A DNA stretch of 64,000 nucleotides from Pseudomonadota bacterium (GCA_030685065.1 JAUXQH010000070.1:32257-96256); one strand, 5' to 3'. Counted from the first letter of the stretch, positions 1-11,033 are shown. Notes: generated by a model from the sequence alone, not told the origin. Numbers and translations are program-made.

Positions 1-198
1 GAGTGCGGCGGGTACTACCCCGGGATGTACGGCTACCTCGACGTGAGCGCGCTCGCGGACGGTGAGCTCGACACGCCCCCGGAGCTCCTGGCCGGGCAGG
101 ACCTCCTGCTCCGGATGGACGTCACCGACCTCGACGGGCGCGTCGCGAGCGACACGCTGACCGGCAGGGCCGCGCTCGATCCGGTCGACGCGGACTGA
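1..198 (+). CDS. C-terminal fragment of a hypothetical protein
   Basis: The first reading frame is open from the window edge to a TGA at 196-198, giving 65 residues of a protein whose start lies outside. It is rich in Asp and Leu (ending DPVDAD) with no recognisable domain. Its stop directly abuts the stop of the convergent gene at 199. It could be the tail of another secreted or lipoprotein-type gene, but that cannot be judged from this piece. I rate it a real gene because no competing frame covers this stretch and the two stops meet exactly. Confidence 0.5.
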   Translation, partial: ECGGYYPGMYGYLDVSALADGELDTPPELLAGQDLLLRMDVTDLDGRVASDTLTGRAALDPVDAD

Positions 199-852
199 TC
201 AGGGTCCGTCCTGGGCCTCGAACCGCACGGGGAGATCGAGCTCCTTCGGCGGGGTCGTTCCCTCCGCGACCTCCAACCGGAGCTTCTTCGCGCCGGCGAC
301 GGCCGCCTCCGCGAGGGCATCCACGCATCGCGTCGCGCGGGCCTTGGCCACGGTGCCGTCCGGAGCCAGCTCGATCCGCACGAGGCACGTGCCGGCGCTG
401 ATCCCCGCGGCGACGGCGGCCTTCGGCAGCTTGGGGCGCGCGGGCTTGCCCTTCCACAGCGGGGCGGGGGCGCCCGCCGCTACCGGGAGCAGCCCCAGCG
501 GGCGGAGGAGGTACACGACGCGGTCGGGCGTGCTGACCGCCTTGGGCTCGGCGTCCTCGAACCCGAGCACGGTGAAGAGCACGGTCACGTCCTCCGCGTG
601 GGGCGCCGCGGAGGGCTGCCAGCGCCACGCCTTGCCCAGCTCGCGCGCGGTGTCGACGAGCCCGGTCGGGCAGCCCTTGGCCACGGCCACGGACCCGACG
701 ACGCCGAGCCCGTCGACCTGGAGGGTGAGCGTGCACGGCCAGGTGCCGGACTCCGGGAGCAGGTCGAGGTCGGGGATCGTCGGCACCGGCGCGTCGAGCG
801 TGGCGGTGAACATCATCCCGGCGAGGGCGTGGGCGGCGAGGAGCAGCAACAT
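199..852 (-). CDS. Exported protein with TonB C-terminal-like domain
   Basis: This 217-residue protein starts with a short hydrophobic signal (MLLLLAAHALAG). Its last third (CLVRIELAPDGTVAKARATR, then conserved Ala/Lys helices and LDLPVRFE) resembles the TonB C-terminal fold as used in myxobacterial exported proteins of the AgmX/TonB_C type. There is no N-terminal transmembrane anchor followed by a long Pro-rich linker, so it is probably not a true energy transducer. A periplasmic role is inferred. It is the last gene of a minus-strand run (1734 to 199), with 19 bp between it and the upstream MmcQ-like gene. Confidence 0.7.
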   Translation of the reverse strand: MLLLLAAHALAGMMFTATLDAPVPTIPDLDLLPESGTWPCTLTLQVDGLGVVGSVAVAKGCPTGLVDTARELGKAWRWQPSAAPHAEDVTVLFTVLGFEDAEPKAVSTPDRVVYLLRPLGLLPVAAGAPAPLWKGKPARPKLPKAAVAAGISAGTCLVRIELAPDGTVAKARATRCVDALAEAAVAGAKKLRLEVAEGTTPPKELDLPVRFEAQDGP

Positions 853-871
853 ACGCCGCGCTGTATCCGGA

Positions 872-1204
872 TCAGGAGGCCCCGGGCGACGCGAGCCGTT
901 TCGGGGCCTTCCGCCGCCACGCCTCGGTCAGGAGCGCCTCTACGTCCTCGGAGCGGGCTGCGGCGAGGTCGATCCGGACGCCGCAGAGCTTCGCGCCCCA
1001 ATGGAGCTCGTGCAGGGCCTCGGGGTGGGAGGCGACCACGGCGGGGATCCTGTCGAGGTCCAGGAACACGTGCAGGAACCGGTGATCGGGCGGCAGCGTG
1101 GCGAAGATCTTGCCCTGGACGCGAAAGGAGCGGGCCTCGAAGTGGGGCTCCTCCGTGGCTTGCGGCAGCGAGAGAGCGAAGGCCCAGGCGTCGCCCACGT
1201 TCAT
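872..1204 (-). CDS. MmcQ/YjbR family protein
   Basis: This 110-residue protein matches the MmcQ/YjbR (DUF419) small DNA-binding-like fold. The N-terminal helix ends in LPQATEEPHF, followed by a strand FRVQGKIFATLP, a middle part HELHWGAKLCGVRIDL and a C-terminal helix LLTEAWRRKAPKRL. That is the usual length and order of the family, whose biochemical role is unsettled. The ATG at 1204 overlaps the TGA of the upstream lipoprotein gene (ATGA at 1201-1204), so translation is probably coupled. An in-frame extension runs upstream to 2179, but it is antisense to other genes and is not credible. Confidence 0.85.
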   Translation of the reverse strand: MNVGDAWAFALSLPQATEEPHFEARSFRVQGKIFATLPPDHRFLHVFLDLDRIPAVVASHPEALHELHWGAKLCGVRIDLAAARSEDVEALLTEAWRRKAPKRLASPGAS

Positions 1205-1734
1205 CGTGCGATCTCGTAGAGCCGCACGTCGGTCCACGTGAGCGTGTCCATCGCGAGGGACTCGCCGTCGGCGTCCTCGAGGCTGACGCCCTCGAACGTG
1301 ACGGTGGCGAGGGCATCGTCGCTCGCGGCTTCTCGCGTGGTGCTCACCGTGATCGTGCCGGCGGTCGGCGTGTACGTCTGGACGATCGAGGCCTCCCCCT
1401 CGGCCCCGCACCAACCCGCATCGAGGTTGCACCCCACCTCCACGCTCATCCGCACGGTGTCGTCGGGAAGCGTGTAGGTGGCTGCGCCGCTGCCCTCGGT
1501 CAGCGCGTCCGCAAAGGCGGGCACGTCGAGCAGGAGCCGCAGCGAGTCGCCCACGGCCGTGATGCGGTACTGGCAGCCCATCGGCTCGAGCGTGCTCGCG
1601 AAGCCCGAGCCCAGCGTGCCCTCGTACGGGCCGCCGCACTCCACGTCGGCGTCGTCGTCGACGGAGCTGACGCTTACGGTGCCGTTCAGGAATCGGCCGC
1701 ATCCGAGGAGGAGCAACGGGAGGAGGAGGCGCAT
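1201..1734 (-). CDS. Hypothetical lipoprotein
   Basis: The 177-residue product begins MRLLLPLLLLGC, a compact signal peptide with a lipobox (LLGC), so it should be lipidated at Cys12. The mature part is acidic and probably beta-rich (for example TYTLPDDTVRMSVEVGC), with cysteines scattered in pairs. No known domain is visible. Its stop overlaps the start of the MmcQ-like gene by 4 bp. The gene heads a small minus-strand operon and lies divergently from the Cys-motif gene at 1812. Confidence 0.75.
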   Translation of the reverse strand: MRLLLPLLLLGCGRFLNGTVSVSSVDDDADVECGGPYEGTLGSGFASTLEPMGCQYRITAVGDSLRLLLDVPAFADALTEGSGAATYTLPDDTVRMSVEVGCNLDAGWCGAEGEASIVQTYTPTAGTITVSTTREAASDDALATVTFEGVSLEDADGESLAMDTLTWTDVRLYEIAR

Positions 1735-1811
1735 CCTCGGGCTCTATCATCGGCGATCGAGCTGTAAGCCCTCGGCGTGGCCGCGCGATGTACGGGCGCA
1801 ACGGAGCCGAT

Positions 1812-2264
1812 ATGTCCCGCCTCGACCAGCTCGCAATCCAAAGCCCCTGCTCCGCGAGCTGGGCGAAGATGGACGGCACCGACACGCGGCGCTTCTGTGT
1901 CAGCTGCGAGAAGGCGGTCCACAACCTCTCGGCGATGGCGCCGTGCGAGGCGGAGGCCCTCCTGGCGAGCCCGGGGCCGGCGCCGTGCGTGCGCTTCTTG
2001 CGCCGCGGCGATGGGTCGATCGTGTTCAACCTCGCCCGCGCCGCCGCCCTCGCCGCGACCAGCGCCCTGGTGGCCTGCGGCGCGCCCCACCATGTCGAGC
2101 TGATGGGGGACGTTGCGTACGTGCCGCCCGTGGAGCCCGTGGTGGTGAGTCCCGTGGAGTCGGTCATTCCGGAGGCCACCGAGGCGCCGCCGGCGCCGGA
2201 GATCCCGGTGGAGGTTCTCGAGGACGCCGATGTCTACCCGGTCATGGGGAAGATGGCGCGGTAG
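1812..2264 (+). CDS. Cys-motif (CSASW...CxxC) myxobacterial family protein
   Basis: Starting at MSRLDQLAIQSPCSASW gives 150 residues; an in-frame ATG 8 codons earlier is less likely because the family motif begins here. The N-terminus carries CSASW-x-KM-x-G, then RFCVSCEKAVHNLSAM-x5-EAEAL and CVRFLRRGDGSIV. As I recall, this pattern recurs in short uncharacterised myxobacterial proteins and may bind a metal through four cysteines. A hydrophobic stretch (AAALAATSALVACGA) follows and then a Pro/Val/Glu-rich tail, so the protein may be membrane-anchored with its tail outside. The last 23 bp overlap the convergent endonuclease-like gene. Confidence 0.7.
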   Translation: MSRLDQLAIQSPCSASWAKMDGTDTRRFCVSCEKAVHNLSAMAPCEAEALLASPGPAPCVRFLRRGDGSIVFNLARAAALAATSALVACGAPHHVELMGDVAYVPPVEPVVVSPVESVIPEATEAPPAPEIPVEVLEDADVYPVMGKMAR

Positions 2265-3003
2265 GGGCGGGGGGCGGGCCGGCGAAGGCGACCGAGACGC
2301 CGAAGTGGTCGGTCAGCCATTTTTCTGGCACCGGTACGTCCGGCCAGCGGACGGCGGGCGCCGCGCGCCACTTCGAGTCGCGCCGGGCGCAGATGTGGTC
2401 GATGGCTGCGCAGGGTGCGGAGTCACGACGGATCGGATCGCCGGCTCCCGCGGTGAGGGCTTCGAGGCCCGCGTCGTCAAGGGCCTTTTCGAGCGCGACG
2501 CGGTTCGCGCGCGAGCCGTAGTAGCGGGGGCTCACGAGAGCCTGGTTGAGGTCGCCGAGGACGAAGAATTCGTCGTCCGGGTAGGCCAGGCGAATTCGTT
2601 TCCAGTCGCTTGCCTGCACGGCGAGCGCCGCGCCGAACGCGGCTCCCCCCGCGCTCGGGTGCTCTCGCCAGGGGCTCCCAATCCAGGGGAGGACCGTGCC
2701 GTACACGATGAACGGAGCGCCGGATGTGGGGAGGATGCGCGCGGCCGCCGCGCGATCGGGATCCGAGGTCTCGAGGGGTTGGAGTGGGTACTGGGACCAG
2801 ATCGTCACCCACCGATGCTCGGGGCGGTGGAGGCCGTCCCGTCCCGCGGTTGAGGAGTGGGACCAGGGATGACCGGGCATGAAGCTGTCGTGCGTCTCGG
2901 TGAGGACCCACACGTCGGCCTGTTCGCGATCGGTGTGGGCGCGCATCTCCCGGCGACGCTTCTCCACCACGGGCAACGCGAGATTCCAGGTGGCCAACTT
3001 CAT
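2242..3003 (-). CDS. Endonuclease/exonuclease/phosphatase family protein
   Basis: The 253-residue protein shows the hallmark order of the EEP (exonuclease III/DNase I-like) superfamily: ATWNL near the N-terminus, LTETHDSF (catalytic Glu), VLGDLNQ (Asp/Asn) and the C-terminal LTDHFGVSV (Asp-His). It has no signal peptide, so it is probably cytoplasmic and could act on nucleic acid or phosphoesters; the substrate cannot be told. I chose the ATG at 3003 (MKLATWNL) because it puts the first motif at the very N-terminus. The longer frame to 3084 adds nothing conserved. The gene is preceded by the end of the atp operon on the same strand. Confidence 0.85.
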   Translation of the reverse strand: MKLATWNLALPVVEKRRREMRAHTDREQADVWVLTETHDSFMPGHPWSHSSTAGRDGLHRPEHRWVTIWSQYPLQPLETSDPDRAAAARILPTSGAPFIVYGTVLPWIGSPWREHPSAGGAAFGAALAVQASDWKRIRLAYPDDEFFVLGDLNQALVSPRYYGSRANRVALEKALDDAGLEALTAGAGDPIRRDSAPCAAIDHICARRDSKWRAAPAVRWPDVPVPEKWLTDHFGVSVAFAGPPPAPTAPSSP

Positions 3004-3060
3004 CCGTGGTTTTAGGACGTTGGAGCCGCGGTGTCCAGCGAGCCCTGCCTCCGGGGCGTT

Positions 3061-3079
3061 GCGGGGGCGGAGCCCCCGC
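3061..3079 (-). terminator. GC-rich hairpin downstream of the atp operon
   Basis: An 8-bp perfect stem (gcgggggc / gcccccgc) with a 3-nt loop lies 80 bp beyond the atpC stop and upstream of the next gene. It has no T-run, so it may be a strong-stem terminator or an RNA 3' end stabiliser. Confidence 0.45.
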
Positions 3080-3159
3080 CCCACGAACCAACCCCCAAAA
3101 CGCCGCGAGGCCCACCCCCCGAAGGAGATGAGCCTCGCGATGCCGTCCGGGGACGGGAG

Positions 3160-3438
3160 CTACTTCTCCAGCTCGTCGCAGCTGTCGACGAGCAGGACCA
3201 CCCGGTCGGGGCCCGCCTCGGCGAAGCCCGCACCGACTTGGAAGCGGAGCACGCCCGACGCGTTCCGCACCTTCACGACGCCGGGCGAGAGCACGGTGAG
3301 GAAGGGGATGTGCCGGGGCAGCACGCCGAACTCGCCGAGCTCGCCCGGCGCCTGCACGTCGATCGCGGTGCCCTTCCAGGCCACCTTGCGCGGCGTGACG
3401 ATCTCGACGTGAAGCTCGGTAGGGCTGGGGGAGGCCAT
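3160..3438 (-). CDS. atpC: ATP synthase epsilon subunit, short form
   Basis: The 92-residue product has the N-terminal beta-sandwich of F1 epsilon: LHVEIVTPRKVAWKG, APGELGEFGVLPRHIPFLTVL and a last strand RVVLLVDSC. Usual epsilon subunits are about 130-140 residues because two C-terminal helices follow; here the protein stops at DELEK, just after the sandwich. Short epsilons of this kind are known in some lineages, so this may be natural rather than a truncation. The helices inhibit ATP hydrolysis in other bacteria, so regulation of this enzyme may differ. It is the last gene of the operon, 3 bp after atpD. Confidence 0.92.
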   Translation of the reverse strand: MASPSPTELHVEIVTPRKVAWKGTAIDVQAPGELGEFGVLPRHIPFLTVLSPGVVKVRNASGVLRFQVGAGFAEAGPDRVVLLVDSCDELEK

Positions 3439-3441
3439 GGG

Positions 3442-5828
<2,387 letters not shown>

Positions 5829-5864
5829 CTCAGTCTCCTACCTGGCTTGGACCTGAACTCGGAC

Positions 5865-7385
5865 CTACTTCCAGGTCGACCGGAAGGACTTGACCGTCGC
5901 GAGCGAGCGCTCCTTCAGATCGTTGCCCTTGAAGCTCAGCTTCTGCGCGAGCTCCTGCGCGACCGGATGCGACTCGAGGTGGGTCGCGAGGTCGGACAGG
6001 AAGCGGCGCACGTCGGACACCTCGACATCGTCGAGCGCGCCTTCGTTGCCCGCCAGGATCTGGATGATCTGGATGTGCATCGCGACGGGCGAGTACTGGT
6101 CCTGCTTGAGGAGCTCGACCAGGCGGGTGCCGCGGGCGAGCTGCTTGCGGGTGGTCTCGTCGAGGTCCGAGGCGAAGGCCGAGAAGGCCTGGAGCTCGCG
6201 GTACTGGGCGAGGGTCAGCTTGAGCTGGCCCGCGACCGCCTTCATGGCCGCGACCTGCGCCGAGCCGCCGACGCGCGACACCGAGAGGCCTACGTTCACC
6301 GCGGGGCGGACGCCCGAGAAGAACAGGCTGGTCTCGAGGAAGATCTGACCGTCGGTGATCGAGATCACGTTGGTCGGGATGTAGGCGGCTACGTCACCGG
6401 CCTGCGTCTCGATGATGGGGAGCGCGGTGAGCGAGCCCGCGCCTGCGTCATCCGACATCTTGGCGGAGCGCTCGAGGAGGCGCGAGTGCAGGTAGAACAC
6501 GTCGCCGGGGTAGGCCTCGCGGCCCGGGGGGCGGCGAAGGAGCAGCGAGAGCTGGCGGTAGGCGGCGGCCTGCTTGGACAGATCGTCGTAGACGATCAGG
6601 CAGTGCATGCCGTTGTCGCGGTAGTACTCGCCGAGGGTCGCGCCGGTGTAGGGCGCGAGGAACTGGAGCGGCGCCGGGGCGGAGGCGGGGGCGCTGATGA
6701 CGGTGGTGTACTCCATCGCGCCGTGCTGCTTCAGCTTCTCGACGACCTGGGCCACGGTCGACTGCTTCTGGCCGATCGCGACGTAGATGCAGTGCATCTT
6801 GCGCTTGGGATCGTTCAGGAACTGGCGCTGGTTGATGATCGCGTCGATCGCGACCGCGGTCTTGCCGGTCTGGCGGTCGCCGATGATGAGCTCGCGCTGG
6901 CCGCGGCCGACGGGGATCATGCCGTCGATGGCCTTGATGCCGGTCTCGACGGGCTCGTGCACCGACTTGCGCTTGACGATGCCGGGCGCCTTGATCTCGA
7001 CGGGCTTGATGAAGTCCTGCGGGATCGGCGGGCCGCCGTCGATGGGGTTCCCGAGGGCGTCGAGGACGCGGCCGAGCGTCGCGGGGCCGACGGCCACGGA
7101 CACGATCTGGCCGGTGCGGCTGACGCTGTCGCCTTCCTTGACGGAGCGGTCATCGCCGAGGAGGGCGACACCGACGTTGTCCTCTTCGAGGTTGAGGACC
7201 ATGCCCTTCAGCCCGCCCGGGAACTCGAGGAGCTCGCCCGCGAGGGCGTTCTCGAGGCCGTAGACGCGGGCGATGCCGTCGCCCACGGAGAGGACGGTGC
7301 CGGTCTCGCTGATGGCGACCCGGGCGTCGTAATTCTTGATCTGCTGCTTGAGGATCTGGCTGATCTCTTCGGCGCGGATGTCCAT
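5865..7385 (-). CDS. atpA: ATP synthase F1 alpha subunit
   Basis: This is the 506-residue non-catalytic nucleotide-binding subunit of F1. It has the N-terminal [16 protein letters not shown], a P-loop GDRQTGKT at 169-176, [20 protein letters not shown], and the conserved [10 protein letters not shown]. Length and motifs are standard. The 57-bp gap to atpH holds a stable hairpin (7426-7442), the largest spacing within the upstream half of the operon, which may tune alpha expression. Confidence 0.97.
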   Translation of the reverse strand: MDIRAEEISQILKQQIKNYDARVAISETGTVLSVGDGIARVYGLENALAGELLEFPGGLKGMVLNLEEDNVGVALLGDDRSVKEGDSVSRTGQIVSVAVGPATLGRVLDALGNPIDGGPPIPQDFIKPVEIKAPGIVKRKSVHEPVETGIKAIDGMIPVGRGQRELIIGDRQTGKTAVAIDAIINQRQFLNDPKRKMHCIYVAIGQKQSTVAQVVEKLKQHGAMEYTTVISAPASAPAPLQFLAPYTGATLGEYYRDNGMHCLIVYDDLSKQAAAYRQLSLLLRRPPGREAYPGDVFYLHSRLLERSAKMSDDAGAGSLTALPIIETQAGDVAAYIPTNVISITDGQIFLETSLFFSGVRPAVNVGLSVSRVGGSAQVAAMKAVAGQLKLTLAQYRELQAFSAFASDLDETTRKQLARGTRLVELLKQDQYSPVAMHIQIIQILAGNEGALDDVEVSDVRRFLSDLATHLESHPVAQELAQKLSFKGNDLKERSLATVKSFRSTWK

Positions 7386-7425
7386 GGGGTTCCTCTCTGG
7401 CGGGGCCGAGGCCCGGCGTGGGGGT

Positions 7426-7442
7426 GCGGGGGAGGCCCCCGC
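7426..7442 (-). promoter_or_regulatory. Intra-operon hairpin between atpH and atpA
   Basis: A 7-bp perfect GC stem (gcggggg / cccccgc) with a 3-nt loop begins right after the atpH stop codon and ahead of atpA. It could be a partial terminator or a processing/stability element adjusting subunit stoichiometry. Function is inferred from position only. Confidence 0.35.
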
Positions 7443-7994
7443 TTAGGCCTGGGAAGGGTTGACGAGGGTGAGCTGGAGGCGTTCGAGGCGGGTCCGCAGC
7501 GAGGCGTCGTAGACGCGGCCGCCGACCTGGGCCACCAGGCCGCCGAGCAGGGAAGGATCGACGCGGGACTCGAGCACCACCTTCTTGCCGGTGGTCTGCG
7601 TCAGCGCGCGGCCCACGGCCTCCCGCATCACCGGCGTGAGCTCGGCGGCGGTGGTCACCGTGGCGCGGACGCGGCCGGCCTCGGCGTCGGAGAGGGCCCG
7701 GTACTCACGAACGATGTTCGAGAGGGCGGCGAAGCGGTCCTTGTCGAGCAGGAGCCGCAGGAAGTTGATCGTGATCGGATGGAGCGCGAGGCCGGGGGTG
7801 AACCGGTCGAGCACGGCGCGCCGCTCCGCGTGCGTGAACACGGGGTTCGACATCACGTTCCGGAGCTCGGGGGTGCCCTCGATCAGGCGGCCGAAGCGCT
7901 GCAGATCGTCCCCGAAGCGGTCGACCTGGTTCTCTTCGCGGCCGATCTCGAGCATCGACTTTGCGTAGCGACGTGCGAGGGATCCCTCAACCAT
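7443..7994 (-). CDS. atpH: ATP synthase F1 delta subunit (OSCP)
   Basis: The 183-residue stator-cap protein links F1 to the b subunits. The N-terminal domain starts with LARRYAKSMLEIG, and the C-terminal part has the delta signature ESRVDPSLLGGLVAQVGGRVYDASLRTRLERL. Length is normal. Its ATG overlaps the end of the b-subunit gene by 8 bp, consistent with coupled translation of neighbouring stator parts. Confidence 0.95.
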   Translation of the reverse strand: MVEGSLARRYAKSMLEIGREENQVDRFGDDLQRFGRLIEGTPELRNVMSNPVFTHAERRAVLDRFTPGLALHPITINFLRLLLDKDRFAALSNIVREYRALSDAEAGRVRATVTTAAELTPVMREAVGRALTQTTGKKVVLESRVDPSLLGGLVAQVGGRVYDASLRTRLERLQLTLVNPSQA

Positions 7995-8577
7995 TGGGCG
8001 TCTCCTTCTCGACCGCCGCGAGGAACTCGCGGGCGAGCCGATCCTGGTCGTCGGGGGTCACGGAGCGCTTCAGCGTTTCCCGGGCGAGCGCGACGGCGAG
8101 GCGGGCGGCCTCTCCGCGGAGCTCGTTGCGGGCCCGCGTGGACTCCTCGCGGATGGTCCGCTCGGCCGTTTCCTGGATGCGCGCGGCGTCGGCCTGGGCG
8201 CGCTCTTCGATCTTCCGGGCTTCACGGTCGGCTTCGAGCGCGGCTTCGGCCTTCATCTCCTCGACGCGACGGTCGAGCGAGAGGAGGCGAGCCTCGATGT
8301 CGGCGTTGGTGGCCGCGGCGGCGGCCTTGAGGCGCGCCGAGTCCTCGAGCTGCTTGCTCACGGCGAGGGCGCGGTTCTTCAGGGCGTCCTGGACGGGGCC
8401 GCGGGCGAGCCACACGAGGAGGGCGCCGAAGAGCAGGACGTTCACGGCCTGGAGCGTGATCATGTCCCACGGGATGCCGTGGGATCCGTGCTCCGCGGCG
8501 GCGGCGCCGTGGCCGCCCTCGGCGCCTTCAGGGGCGGGCGCGGCCCAGGCCGCGGCTTGCAAGAGGAACAGCAGCAT
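7987..8577 (-). CDS. atpF: ATP synthase Fo b subunit
   Basis: This 196-residue stator subunit starts with a signal-like hydrophobic stretch (MLLFLLQAAAWAAPAP). A His/Gly/Ala-rich segment follows, then the real membrane span (LQAVNVLLFGALLVWLARGP) leading into VQDALKNR and a long charged coiled coil to the C-terminus. The extra N-terminal hydrophobic leader is a feature of some deltaproteobacterial b subunits. The start at 8577 is fixed by a TGATG junction, sharing one base with the stop of the upstream b'-type gene. A longer frame upstream is only the antisense of that gene. Confidence 0.92.
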   Translation of the reverse strand: MLLFLLQAAAWAAPAPEGAEGGHGAAAAEHGSHGIPWDMITLQAVNVLLFGALLVWLARGPVQDALKNRALAVSKQLEDSARLKAAAAATNADIEARLLSLDRRVEEMKAEAALEADREARKIEERAQADAARIQETAERTIREESTRARNELRGEAARLAVALARETLKRSVTPDDQDRLAREFLAAVEKETPNG

Positions 8578-9023
8578 CACGCCTCCAGTTGCGGGAGCGG
8601 GCGGCCGAGCACCTGCGTGGCGACCTCCCGGGAGAGGGCGCGCGACGTGGCATCGAGCTCGGTGCGCGCGCTGTCGGCTTCGGCGCGGATGACCGCGATG
8701 GCCTGGCCGATGCGGGTCTCGGCGGCGGCGCGGGCCTCGGCGACCACGCCTGCGTGCTTGGCCTGGGCGGCCGCGCGACGGAGGGCGCGGAACTCCGCCA
8801 CCTCCCGCCGTGCCTGCGCCAGCGCGGCTTCCCACTCGGCGAGCCGAGCGGTGGCCTTGGCCTGGAGAGCCTCGGCTTCCTTGCGGGCGCCCACGGTCGC
8901 TTCGGCGCGAGCGTCCAGGTAGGCGAGCATGGGCTTGTACAGAATGAAGTGGAGCCCAGCCACGAGGACCAGGAAGGGCACCATCAACGTGCCGACCAGC
9001 ACCAGATCCGGGATGATGTTCAT
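8577..9023 (-). CDS. ATP synthase Fo b'-type subunit
   Basis: This 148-residue protein has one N-terminal membrane span (LMVPFLVLVAGLHFILYKP) followed by MLAYLDAR and an Ala/Glu/Arg coiled coil, the layout of b/b' stator subunits. Being a second, slightly different b-type gene immediately before atpF, it is best read as b', forming a b/b' heterodimer. It is the first gene of the operon; the start at 9023 puts the membrane span right after a short N-terminus. The a and c subunit genes are not in the window, so Fo is encoded in at least two places or further upstream. Confidence 0.9.
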   Translation of the reverse strand: MNIIPDLVLVGTLMVPFLVLVAGLHFILYKPMLAYLDARAEATVGARKEAEALQAKATARLAEWEAALAQARREVAEFRALRRAAAQAKHAGVVAEARAAAETRIGQAIAVIRAEADSARTELDATSRALSREVATQVLGRPLPQLEA

Positions 9024-9281
9024 CGCCTCGACCCTAAAGGGGCGCCGGACTATCGCAGCGTACGCGTTTGAGCAAGGGCGAGCCGCGGTCGCCACGCGAC
9101 GCCGCCGACCGAACGGACCCGAGAGCCCGCGCTTCCTCGGTTGGCGCCTCGGGAAAGCGCGGATCGGCGATCCCGATGCGGTTCCGCGCACGCGGACGCG
9201 TTGTTCGACGGACTCCCCCCGGCGCGATCGTGCCCCGCCCATTGCGCCGCCGGCGAACGCGACGACATTGGAGCGGGTGAG

Positions 9282-10703
9282 ATGGAAACACGACGTTGGA
9301 CGAAGCTCTCGGACGTGCTGTACGAGGTCGTGGGGCCCGGGGCACGCGTCCCCGCGCGCGTGGTGGCCGACGAGGTCCTGCTCGAACAGATCCGCACAGA
9401 CCGCGGCGTCGAGCAGCTCTTGAACGTCGCGACGCTACCAGGGGTGGTGCGGTACGTCGTCGGCATGCCGGACATGCACGAGGGCCATGGCTTCCCGGTC
9501 GGCGGGGTGGCCGCGACGCGCGCCTCGGACGGAGTCATCTCGCCCGGCGGCATCGGCTTCGACATCAACTGCGGCGTGAGGCTCCTCTCCACCGAGCTGT
9601 ACGCGGCCGAAGAGCAGGAGCGCATCGCGCCGTTCGTACACGAGCTCTCCCGCAGCGTCCCCACCGGCTACGGCCGCGGTGGCCGGGTGGTGCTCACCGA
9701 CGAGGAGATGGACGCCGTCCTCGCCCACGGCGTGCCCTGGGTGATCCGGACCCTCGGGGCAGGCGAGCCCGAGGACGTCGGCTTCATCGAGGCGGGCGGC
9801 GCGCTGCCGGGCGCGGATCCGAGCCGCGTCTCGGCGCGCGCGAAGGAGCGCGGGCGCGACCAGCTCGGCACGCTCGGCGGCGGCAACCACTTCCTCGAAG
9901 TGCAGCGGGTCGAGACGGTCTACGACGAGGCCGTGGCGACCCGCTTCGGGCTCTACCAGGGCCAGCTCACCGTGCTCCTCCACACCGGCTCGCGCGGGCT
10001 CGGCCACCAGGTCTGCTCCGACCATGTCGCGTGCATGGACGCCGCGCTGCCGCGCTTCGGGATTTCGCTCCCCGATCGGCAGCTCGCCTGCGCGCCCATC
10101 GGCTCCCCCGAGGGCGCCGACTACCTGGCCGCGATGGCGTGCGCCGCAAACTTCGCCTGGGCAAACCGGCAGATGCTCACGCAGCGCGTGCGCGAGGTGG
10201 CGCTCCGTACCCTGGGCCCCGGCGCGAACGTGCGCGTCGTGTACGACGTTGCGCACAACATCGCGAAGCTCGAGGAGTACCCCGAAGGGCCGCTGTGGGT
10301 GCATCGCAAGGGAGCGACGCGTGCGTTCGGTCCGAGGAGCGCGGAGCTGCCCGAGGCCTACCGTGGGGTCGGGCAGCCGGTGTTCATCCCCGGGAGCATG
10401 GGGACGGCGAGCTACGTGCTCGTCGGGACCGACGAGGCCGGGGAGGTCTCCTTCGCGAGCTGCTGCCACGGCGCCGGCCGGGCGATGAGCCGGGGGGCCG
10501 CGCGCCGAAAGGTGCCCGGCGCCGTCGTCCGCGCCGAGCTGGAGGCCCTCGGCATCGTGGTGAGCTGCCCCTCGAACGCCGAGCTCGCGGAGGAGGCGCC
10601 GCTCGCCTACAAGGACGTGGAGCGCGTCGTCGACGTCGTGTGTCGCGCGGGAATCTCCCGGCGCGTCGCCAAGCTCGTGCCGCTGGGTGTCCTGAAGGGG
10701 TGA
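9282..10703 (+). CDS. rtcB: RNA-splicing ligase RtcB
   Basis: This 473-residue Mn- and GTP-dependent ligase joins 2',3'-cyclic phosphate (or 3'-phosphate) RNA ends to 5'-OH ends. Diagnostic motifs are in order: PDMHEGHGFPVGG, IGFDINCGVRL with metal-binding Cys97, GGGNHFLEVQ, LHTGSRGLGHQ, DVAHNIAK, HRKGATRAFGP and CCHGAGR with the His396 that takes GMP. Start at 9282 (METRRW) fits the family; the frame is open further upstream without conservation. No rtcA, archease or RtcR regulator gene is adjacent. It reads divergently from the atp operon across 258 bp that contain no other gene I can see. Confidence 0.95.
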   Translation: METRRWTKLSDVLYEVVGPGARVPARVVADEVLLEQIRTDRGVEQLLNVATLPGVVRYVVGMPDMHEGHGFPVGGVAATRASDGVISPGGIGFDINCGVRLLSTELYAAEEQERIAPFVHELSRSVPTGYGRGGRVVLTDEEMDAVLAHGVPWVIRTLGAGEPEDVGFIEAGGALPGADPSRVSARAKERGRDQLGTLGGGNHFLEVQRVETVYDEAVATRFGLYQGQLTVLLHTGSRGLGHQVCSDHVACMDAALPRFGISLPDRQLACAPIGSPEGADYLAAMACAANFAWANRQMLTQRVREVALRTLGPGANVRVVYDVAHNIAKLEEYPEGPLWVHRKGATRAFGPRSAELPEAYRGVGQPVFIPGSMGTASYVLVGTDEAGEVSFASCCHGAGRAMSRGAARRKVPGAVVRAELEALGIVVSCPSNAELAEEAPLAYKDVERVVDVVCRAGISRRVAKLVPLGVLKG

Positions 10704-10709
10704 GCGCGC

Positions 10710-10742
10710 GGCGCCCCGACCGCTCAGGCGCCGGTCGGCGCC
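10710..10742. terminator. Hairpin between convergent rtcB and small gene
   Basis: Nested arms ggcgcc/ggcgcc and gaccg/cggtc surround a 9-nt loop at the meeting point of two convergent genes, overlapping the last codons of the minus-strand gene. It is a plausible bidirectional terminator, without a T-run. Confidence 0.4.
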
Positions 10743-10915
10743 GGCGTGAGGATGGCGCGGAGGGCCTCCTGCTCGATCGGGGTGAGATCGAAGCGGAGCC
10801 CCGCCTCTTCGAGCAGCTCGGGGAGCCGCTCCTCCGGGTGCTCCTTCCGCTGCGCCGCGATCCACCGCACCGCGTTGCGCACCGCCTCGCCTTCGGGTTG
10901 TAGACCTCGTGACAT
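10724..10915 (-). CDS. Small conserved-looking hypothetical protein
   Basis: This 63-residue protein (MSRGLQPEGEAVRNAVRWIA, then EHPEERLPELLEEAGLRFDL and TPIEQEALRAIL) is highly charged and predicted all-helical, with no membrane segment. The pattern of a short helix-rich protein with a central LPELLEEA resembles small stand-alone proteins seen in myxobacterial genomes, but I cannot assign a function. It was chosen over the longer frame to 11230 because the upstream portion is antisense to dctP. It lies divergently from dctP. Confidence 0.6.
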   Translation of the reverse strand: MSRGLQPEGEAVRNAVRWIAAQRKEHPEERLPELLEEAGLRFDLTPIEQEALRAILTPAPTGA

Positions 10916-11033
10916 CCGACCTCCACGCTTCCGGAATGTGCACACCCGGCGGCACCGTGCCTGTGTGTGCGGCTTGCCGAGAGCCGCCCCGTTCGAGGTA
11001 GAACTTCGTGGTAGAAGGGCGCCCGAGGTTTCC

